Below, one piece after another: positions 58,515-64,000 of a stretch of DNA of 64,000 bases (position 1 is the stretch's first letter; every line of letters begins with the position of its first letter). Both the position numbers and the translations under genes were made by a program. Source of the stretch: Stentor coeruleus (Eukaryota > Ciliophora > Heterotrichea > Heterotrichida > Stentoridae); the NCBI GenBank assembly GCA_001970955.1, contig MPUH01000309.1:1-64000 (forward strand), given 5' to 3'. The notes below the pieces were generated by a model. The model was not told where the DNA came from, ran no database searches, and saw only the letters and a list, made by a program, of their open reading frames with translations.

Positions 58515-59182
58515 CTGATATTTTAAAGCTTATAAGACTTTGCTTAGCATCTAGACTAATTCAGTTACTTATCAAAGCTTAAATTTTTATCATATATAAA
58601 ATCTTATGCCTTTATCTTTTAAACTATTAATTTATATATCAAAATGAACCCAAAAAAAAAATAAGCGAGTGATATTCATTTGAATAAAGGGCTGCCAAAA
58701 CTACTACCCAATAAAATGAATAATATATACAGTTTTTAAATTAGAACTTAAAATAAGCCGTGCTTTATCATGGCAAATTGATTATTTTAATGTAACAATA
58801 AGGAAAAGCTGATGCTTGCATATCACATACTCAAATCTAATAATATTTTTTGTCTTATACTAAACTGCATTAAACAAATAATCTTAAACTATCTTAAATT
58901 TTAAAGTGTTTCCTAATGCATTTATAATTCATCAGATATAGAATTAAGTTATAACTTTCGTGTAAAATCTCGATTTCGAAACCGGGCTAAAATCAACTTA
59001 AAATTTATACTTTTTCCAAAGTGCAACAAAAAATATGTCAAAATTCATTATTAAAACTGCTTCTCTTAGAAATATATAAGATTTTTTTGATGATAAACTA
59101 TTTATCGCACTTCATTTAAGTATATTCAAATTCACATAGTAAAAATGATTAAATTATTAATATTCGGATTTATAATATAAAG

Positions 59183-59326
59183 ATGAAAGAAATGGAGATT
59201 GTCCAGCCCCTCGACAGTAAGAGTGAGAAAATCATAAAGCTTCGTAATCGGATGAAAAGATTAAAAAGCTTTCTCACGCAGACTAAGCAAGCAATAGATA
59301 GAAAAGCAAACTCAAGAAAAAAATAA
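59183..59326 (+). CDS. Conserved 47-codon ORF, B1 copy
   Basis: The ORF begins MKEMEIVQPLDSKSEK and continues KSFLTQTKQAIDRKANSRKK to TAA 59324-59326. The B2 copy (61728-61868) keeps the frame without indels and begins with the same 12 residues, while surrounding DNA is full of indels. It is basic and probably a single helix. It has no known family; it may be a small protein, an exon or a gene relic. Confidence 0.4.
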   Translation: MKEMEIVQPLDSKSEKIIKLRNRMKRLKSFLTQTKQAIDRKANSRKK

Positions 59327-60036
59327 ATTTAAACTTAGGATCAAATAATTTTTTAATTTTTTTTTCTTAAAGGGAAATACATCTTAAACCAACATATCCA
59401 AGCCGAAATCCATGCATCTTTTGAGTCTGTGCTTATTATTATTAGGCATTTATGAAATCAAAAATAAGTGTTTTCGATTCAATTCAATCCAGAAATCGAT
59501 TTAAAAAAAATGGAAGATTTAAGTGCGGGGCAGATTTCACTTGCAAATATATTATTTTAATGTTGCATTAGTTTTTAAGATTGTGGCATCAGGGAAACAG
59601 TAAATTATAATTATGCTTGCTTTAAGTAAAACAATTAGTTTTTATTTGATTATTTATAGTTAGAGTAATTTCAAAAGGATTTGAAAATTGCCTTTTATTA
59701 GATAGTTTCATAAGGTGATAGGGATAAAGAATTTTGTGGAGAGTGAATGAAAGACAAGGGTCATAGTTAAAATTTGTATATTATGCTGAGATGAAGTGAT
59801 GATTAGATATAACTATTTAAGGTATTTTGTTAGATAAAGAATATAGATATGCATTTAGTTTCTGAAAATCGATTTTAGAAAGGATATGAAGTCAATTGCA
59901 GGCTAGGCTATAAAAATACTTTGAGTTTGCTTGGAAAACTTAAAGGTAAAATGCTGGGCATTTAAGTTAGAAAGTATTCATATATAAGAATATAGTTTAT
60001 ATACATGATAAGAATTTATTATATTCATAGTTTATA

Positions 60037-60176
60037 ATTATATACAGGATAGCATCATAAAAAACTTCGTAGAAAACATTAACAACAAGAGAAAATAACT
60101 AAAAATTGATTAATACAGAATAAACAACTGTGAACAATATATTTTCTAACTAACTAACTAAATTATATACAAGGAT
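60037..60176. mobile_element. Retroposon-like insertion in B1, absent from B2
   Basis: An insert of about 111 bp (60051-60161) ends in ctaactaactaactaa. It is flanked by attatatacaggat (60037-60050) and attatatacaaggat (60162-60176). B2 has a single uninterrupted site here (tatatacagagaatttgcct near 62657-62676). The 3' part matches the element at 9878-9939. The empty site in the sister copy shows that it inserted after the B1/B2 duplication. Confidence 0.65.
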
Positions 60177-60597
60177 TTTGCTCAGTATTGTACATTCATT
60201 GAGTATCATATAGAATTTCGATCTTGATGAGTTATATTGATGCTTTATTGATTGTCAAATGCAGCTGTAAAAAATATGTATTTTAGATTCTTAATAAAAT
60301 AAGTAATATTTTTGTATCAAATAAATAAGAGAATTTATATATTGAACATTAATCTTATTATTACTAGTGCATATTTCCCAAAATTTCTCAAAAACTCCTT
60401 TTTATTCCTTCTTGTCATCTCCAGAACTCTAAAAGTTCCATATAAAAAGCATAGCGTCCTCATCTCAAAAAAAAAAATCTTATCAACACTCTATCTCAAT
60501 CCTACAACATCAACAAAAATGTCCATAAATTTACTCTAATCAAAACAAAAACCACAATTTAAATTTTATATGACTATGATTGGAGTAATAAAAAAAT

Positions 60598-61016
60598 ATG
60601 AAGTTCTTTGTTAAAAAAAGCATGAACCAGCAAAAAATCCAACATTGGAAGAAACTAATGCAAGTATGGATACAAGAATAGTTTCACTTAACCTGATTAT
60701 TTAAAATAAAATAAAAATGTAATTTTACTAAAGAAATTTTGAATTTTTTTATAGAAAAATTTATGGTTTAAGTTAAAGAAAAGGCTGAATATGATAAGGA
60801 ACTCTCACAATTATGTAAAGCTATTAAAAACTCCAGGGGAAGTCAGCAGCAAATGAATAAGCAACGTGCTGTTCAGGTGCTTAAAAGAAGGAAAATATAT
60901 GTTTCACAGTTAGAAGGACTTATGGGAACTTAGTTTAATATGGAAGAGATAATATTTGCAACTCAAAATATCCAAGATACAATTAACATTGTTTCAGCTA
61001 TGAAAGAAGCACATAA
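60598..61016 (+). pseudogene. CHMP5: Decayed CHMP5/Vps60 (ESCRT-III) copy, truncated
   Basis: ATG 60598 opens MKFFVKKS, then a one-base shift leads to PAKNPTLEETNASMDTRIVS, matching the CHMP5 N-terminus. About 80 unrelated or badly decayed bases follow, then VKEKAEYDKELSQLCKAI, QMNKQRAVQVLKRRKIYVSQ, LEGLMGT, a TAG at the usual Gln, and FNMEEIIFATQNIQDTINIV with SAMKEAH. The sequence breaks off where the C-terminal half should begin. CHMP5 is an ESCRT-III subunit in endosome sorting. The G-poor 5' flank typical of genes here is still present. No intact CHMP5 lies in the window. Confidence 0.8.
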
Positions 61017-61727
61017 TTTTATAAATATAAAATACATATTAATTATTACTACCATACTGATATTTTAAAGCCTATAGCACTTAGCACCTAGATTAATTCA
61101 ACTTCTTATCAAAGTTTTAATTTTTTATCGTATATAAAATCTTATGTCTTTATTTTTTAAACTATAAATTTTTTATTAAAATAAACCCAAAAAAAATAAG
61201 CGAGTGATATTCATATGAGTAAATGATTGTAAAAACTACTACCCCATAAAGCGAAATAATATATACAGTTTTTAAATTAAAACTTAAAATAAATAGTACT
61301 TTATTATGTTAAATTAGCTATTTTAACGTAAATATTAAGGGAAAAGTTGGCGCTTGTATATTATCACATGCTCAAATTTAATAATTTTCTTGTTTATTAC
61401 TAAATGTATTTAATCAATAATTTTAAACTGTCTTGAATTTTAAAGTGTTTTTTAATGCATTTAAAGCTCATCAGATATAGTGCTTAGTTGTAGCTTTCGT
61501 GCAAAATTATGATTTTGCGAAACCATATGAAAATCAACTTAAAATTTATATTTTTTCCTAAGTGCGGCAAAAAGTTTGTAAAAGTTCATTAGTAATACTA
61601 CTTCTCTTAGAAGGTGTATAAGATTTTTTTTGATAATAAACGATTTATCTCACTTCATTTAAGTATATTTTAAATCCAAATAGTAAAAATAATTAAATTA
61701 CGAATATTTGGTACTTATAATATAAAG

Positions 61728-61868
61728 ATGAAAGAAATGGAGATTGTCCAGCCCCTCGATAGTAGGAGTAAAAAAATCCTTGAGCTTCATAAGCGGATGG
61801 AAAGACTAAAAAGTTTTCTCAAACAGACAAAGCAAGCAATAGTTAGAAAAGCAAACCCAAATAAATAA
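61728..61868 (+). CDS. Conserved 46-codon ORF, B2 copy
   Basis: It begins MKEMEIVQPLDSRSKK and continues KSFLKQTKQAIVRKANPNK to TAA 61866-61868. Compared with 59183-59326 it has about ten or more amino-acid changes, mostly conservative or between charged residues, and no indel until the last few codons. There is no other evidence of expression. Confidence 0.4.
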   Translation: MKEMEIVQPLDSRSKKILELHKRMERLKSFLKQTKQAIVRKANPNK

Positions 61869-63017
61869 AAATTTAAGTTTAATATACTCTATTCATTCTT
61901 CAATAGTCTATCTTTAATAACACCTTAATATATTTTTATTTAAAATCAAATATTTTTTAAACCAAATATGCTAAATTACCTATATCCAAACCAAAATTTA
62001 TGCCTCTCTTAAGTGTGTGTTTATAAAGCTAGGCATTTCTGGAATCAAGGATAAGTTAATATCCGCTTTTTTTTTGGGTCCAGAGATTAATTTGAAAAAA
62101 TGGAAGAAATCTAAATACGAGGCAGACTTCACTTGCAAAATGATTTATTTTAATATTTTATTTAGATTTTACGATTGTGATATTAGGAAAAGGTAAATTC
62201 ATGATCATGCTCGCATTAAACAAAAAAATTAGTCTTGATTTGATTACAATAGTTAGAATATTTTAATTTTAAAAGGTTTAGAAAAATTGACTTTTATTAA
62301 GTAATTCTATAGGATGACAGGGCGAATTAATAATTTTGTGGAGAGGATGAAGGAAAATGATAGAAGGATAAGTATTATCGTTAAAATTTGTATATTATGC
62401 TGAGATGAGAGTGAAGGCTATATACTATATTTAAGAAATTTTGTTAAAATAAAGCATAGAGTTAAGCATTTAGTTTATGAAAATCAATGTTAAAAAGGAG
62501 ATATGAAGTCAATTTGCAGGCTAGATTATAAAAATACTTGAGTTCACTTGGAAAAATCAAAGGTAAATGCGGACATTTTAAGTCAAAAAGTAATTATATG
62601 TAGGAATATGGTTTATTATTTGATGGAAATATACTTAATCAATAGTTTTATTATTTATATACAGAGAATTTGCCTAGTATTGCGCATATAAAATTTTAGT
62701 CTTGTTGAGTTATATTAATAGTTTTTTTGATTGATAGTCAAATGCAGCTGAAAAACAAAATAAGTATCTTAGATTTTTATTAAAAAAGTAATATTTTTGT
62801 ATCAAATAAATAAGAGAATACATAAATTGAATATTAATCCTATTGATGCTAGTGCGGGAATTTCATATATTTTTCTAAAATTTTTTGCAAATCCTTTTTA
62901 TTCCTTCCTATCATCTCCAAAACTCTACAACTCCCCATATAAAAAGCATAGCGTCCTTATCTCAAAAGCAAAAAAACCTTATCATCACTCTATCTCAATC
63001 CTACAACATCAGCAAAA

Positions 63018-63136
63018 AAGTTCATAAATTTACTCTAATCAAAACAAAAATCATAATTTAAATCTTATATGATCATNAAGTTCATAAATTTACTCTAATC
63101 AAAACAAAAATCATAATTTAAATCTTATATGATCAT
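63018..63136. repeat. Assembly join: exact 59-bp duplicate around a single N
   Basis: Positions 63018-63076 and 63078-63136 are identical, separated by the N at 63077. As at 10693, this looks like two overlapping contig ends joined without merging. Confidence 0.85.
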
Positions 63137-63146
63137 GGTTGGAGTA

Positions 63147-63716
63147 ATGAAAAAACCTGAATCAGCAAAGGTCAAACATTGAAGAAACTAATGCAAATAT
63201 GGATACAAGAATAGTTTCACCTTAAAGAAAAGGTCGCTGAATGTGATAAGAAACTCTCAAGCTATTAAGAGCTCCAGGGGAAGCCAGCAGCAAATGAATA
63301 AGCAACGTGCTGCCCAGGTGCTTAAAAGAAGGAAAATATGTGCTTCACAGTTAGAAGGACTTATTGAAACTTAGTTTAATATAGAACATATGCTATTTGC
63401 AGTCTAAAATATTTAAGATACAATTAACATTGTCTTAGCTATGAAAGAAGCACATAAAGTTCAGACTAGCAACTAAAACAGCTTAAAGCTGGGGATGTTG
63501 AGAAATTATGTTGACATGGCTGATATGATACTGGATACTGAAGAAATTAATGAAATTATGAGTAGAAATTATGTCTGCAATATTGATGAGCTTGAAAGGG
63601 AACTAGAAAAATAAGATAATACTGATTTCTTGGATGGTTTGGATAGAGGTTAACTTGCCACATCAGCTTATGTGCCTGCATCACAGGAGAAGAAAGCTGA
63701 AATATCTATGAATTAA
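63147..63716 (+). pseudogene. CHMP5: Decayed CHMP5/Vps60 copy, nearly full length
   Basis: The relic runs from ATG 63147 to the family's C-terminal end at 63714-63716. Readable pieces include ETNANMDTRIVS, QMNKQRAAQVLKRRKICASQ, INIVLAMKEAHKVQ, YVDMADMILDTEEINEIMSR, NYVCNIDELERELEK and FLDGLDRG, matching the ESCRT-III helices and the Asp/Glu-rich C-terminus of CHMP5. Several frame breaks lie in the N-terminal third and multiple stops elsewhere. Two stops are TAA where the B1 copy still has CAA, so they are C-to-T changes. It is not functional as it stands. Confidence 0.82.
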
Positions 63717-63811
63717 GTAGTTTATAGTAATTTTGAATTTCTTATAGTAGGCATTGTTTTAATGTATATTTAAGATATTGGTAAGTAGACCTAAAGTATT
63801 AACATTATTAT

Positions 63812-64000
63812 GCTATTCATATCTTAAGACATTTATATTTAAAAGCTAATTTTGATCCATATACTTAAATATTCTGCTAATTTTTAAGGACAGAAAATAA
63901 AATGGCTTAAATTACTTTTTTAAGCTTTAGGTCTCACCTTTTCAAGTGATTGTTTAGTTTAATATAAATTTCTATAATTGATATCAAAGCTAAAAAAATA
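63812..64000 (-). repeat. Second copy of the P-loop gene 5' end and upstream DNA
   Basis: The sequence to the window edge repeats about 57165-57373: shared catttatatttaaaag, ttttgatccatatacttaaa and ctttaggtctca, then tcaagtgattgtttag. The first codons of the P-loop gene are recognisable on the minus strand (ATG at 63831-63833: M-S-stop-D-M-N-S-I), with a stop in place of Gln3, after which similarity fades. This is a 5' fragment, not a gene. It shows that the P-loop gene's upstream region was part of the duplicated tract. Confidence 0.7.

Larger units (their letters stand above)
58515..61016 (+). repeat. Diverged duplicated unit B1
   Basis: A unit of about 2.5 kb is repeated downstream as B2 (61057-63716) in the same orientation. 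Shared anchors include ctgatattttaaagc at 58515 and 61057, aataagcgagtgatattcat at about 58661 and 61196, the 47-codon ORF and the CHMP5 relic. The copies differ by many substitutions and small indels, so the duplication is old. B1 carries an extra retroposon-like insertion (60037-60176) and its CHMP5 relic is cut at about 61016. Confidence 0.8.
61057..63716 (+). repeat. Diverged duplicated unit B2
   Basis: This is the second copy of B1, in direct orientation and directly following it. It lacks the 60037-60176 insertion and retains the C-terminal half of the CHMP5 relic. An assembly N join lies inside it at 63077. Confidence 0.8.

Noticed and set aside
60312-60539. 75-codon ORF, with a relative at 62797-63027
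   Set aside because: The two resemble each other only because they are the duplicated G-poor 5' flank of the CHMP5 relics. They differ by indels and have no domain.
63147-63716. TAA/TAG read as Gln in the CHMP5 copies, hinting at a different genetic code or foreign DNA
   Set aside because: Several stops do fall on Gln positions, but B1 keeps CAA at two of them, the relics also have frame breaks, and all intact genes here use TAA and TAG as stops. C-to-T decay explains it.
1-64000. CRISPR arrays, rRNA genes, bacterial operons or attachment sites
   Set aside because: None seen. The window is eukaryotic, with spliced genes and no regularly spaced repeats.

Overview
The window looks like macronuclear DNA of a heterotrich ciliate close to Stentor coeruleus. 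Three things support this: very AT-rich, closely packed genes; seven GT-AG introns that are each exactly 15 nt long; and the standard genetic code. Genes of up to 1,209 codons read without in-frame TAA, TAG or TGA, all three serve as stops, and Trp is TGG. This separates it from Blepharisma (UGA = Trp) and from ciliates with UAR = Gln. The species is an inference; no rRNA or mitochondrial marker is present.

Layout. 1-9.7 kb: a possible LINE reverse-transcriptase scrap at the left edge, a small Cys-rich protein, an ankyrin-like protein, a long coiled-coil protein, a USP-like pseudo-deubiquitinase, a secreted M14 carboxypeptidase-like pseudoenzyme and a Polo-like kinase. 9.7-24 kb: a four-CNB cGMP-dependent kinase, an LYR-like mitochondrial protein (spliced), a prenylated coiled-coil protein (spliced), Sec22, a PX-only protein, ribosomal protein uL5/RPL11, a TBC1D20-like Rab GAP (spliced, which adds its C-terminal membrane anchor), a kinesin and a MORN-repeat protein. 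24-37 kb: CAND1, a tandem pair of pseudokinase-like genes (one fused to a RING/IBR-like region), mitochondrial aspartate aminotransferase, small proteins, an ankyrin-TKL kinase and an NT-C2 protein. 37-57 kb: a beta-propeller protein, a MYST acetyltransferase, a TSO1/LIN54-like CXC protein (two introns), a PX protein, a Ser/Thr kinase, a kinesin-1-like motor with a frame break, a two-FHA protein with an F-box-like insert, a WD40 protein, a coiled-coil zinc protein (two introns and a frame break) and a P-loop NTPase. 57.2-64 kb has no intact gene. It holds a diverged duplication (B1, about 58.5-61.0 kb; B2, about 61.06-63.7 kb) carrying two decayed CHMP5/Vps60 copies and a conserved 46-47 codon ORF, followed by a second copy of the P-loop gene's upstream region.

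The genes form no single pathway. Signalling kinases, membrane-anchored proteins (five candidate N-myristoylation starts and a CaaX box), trafficking factors (Sec22, TBC, PX, CHMP5 relics) and cytoskeletal motors dominate, as expected of a large, highly compartmented cell.

The most notable non-gene signals are: (1) nearly every long intergenic gap switches from C-poor to G-poor on the + strand, whatever the gene orientations; (2) a short 5'-truncated retroposon-like element with a (CTAA)n tail and target-site duplications, one copy of which is present in B1 but absent from B2; (3) two assembly joins, each a single N flanked by an exact duplicated end.
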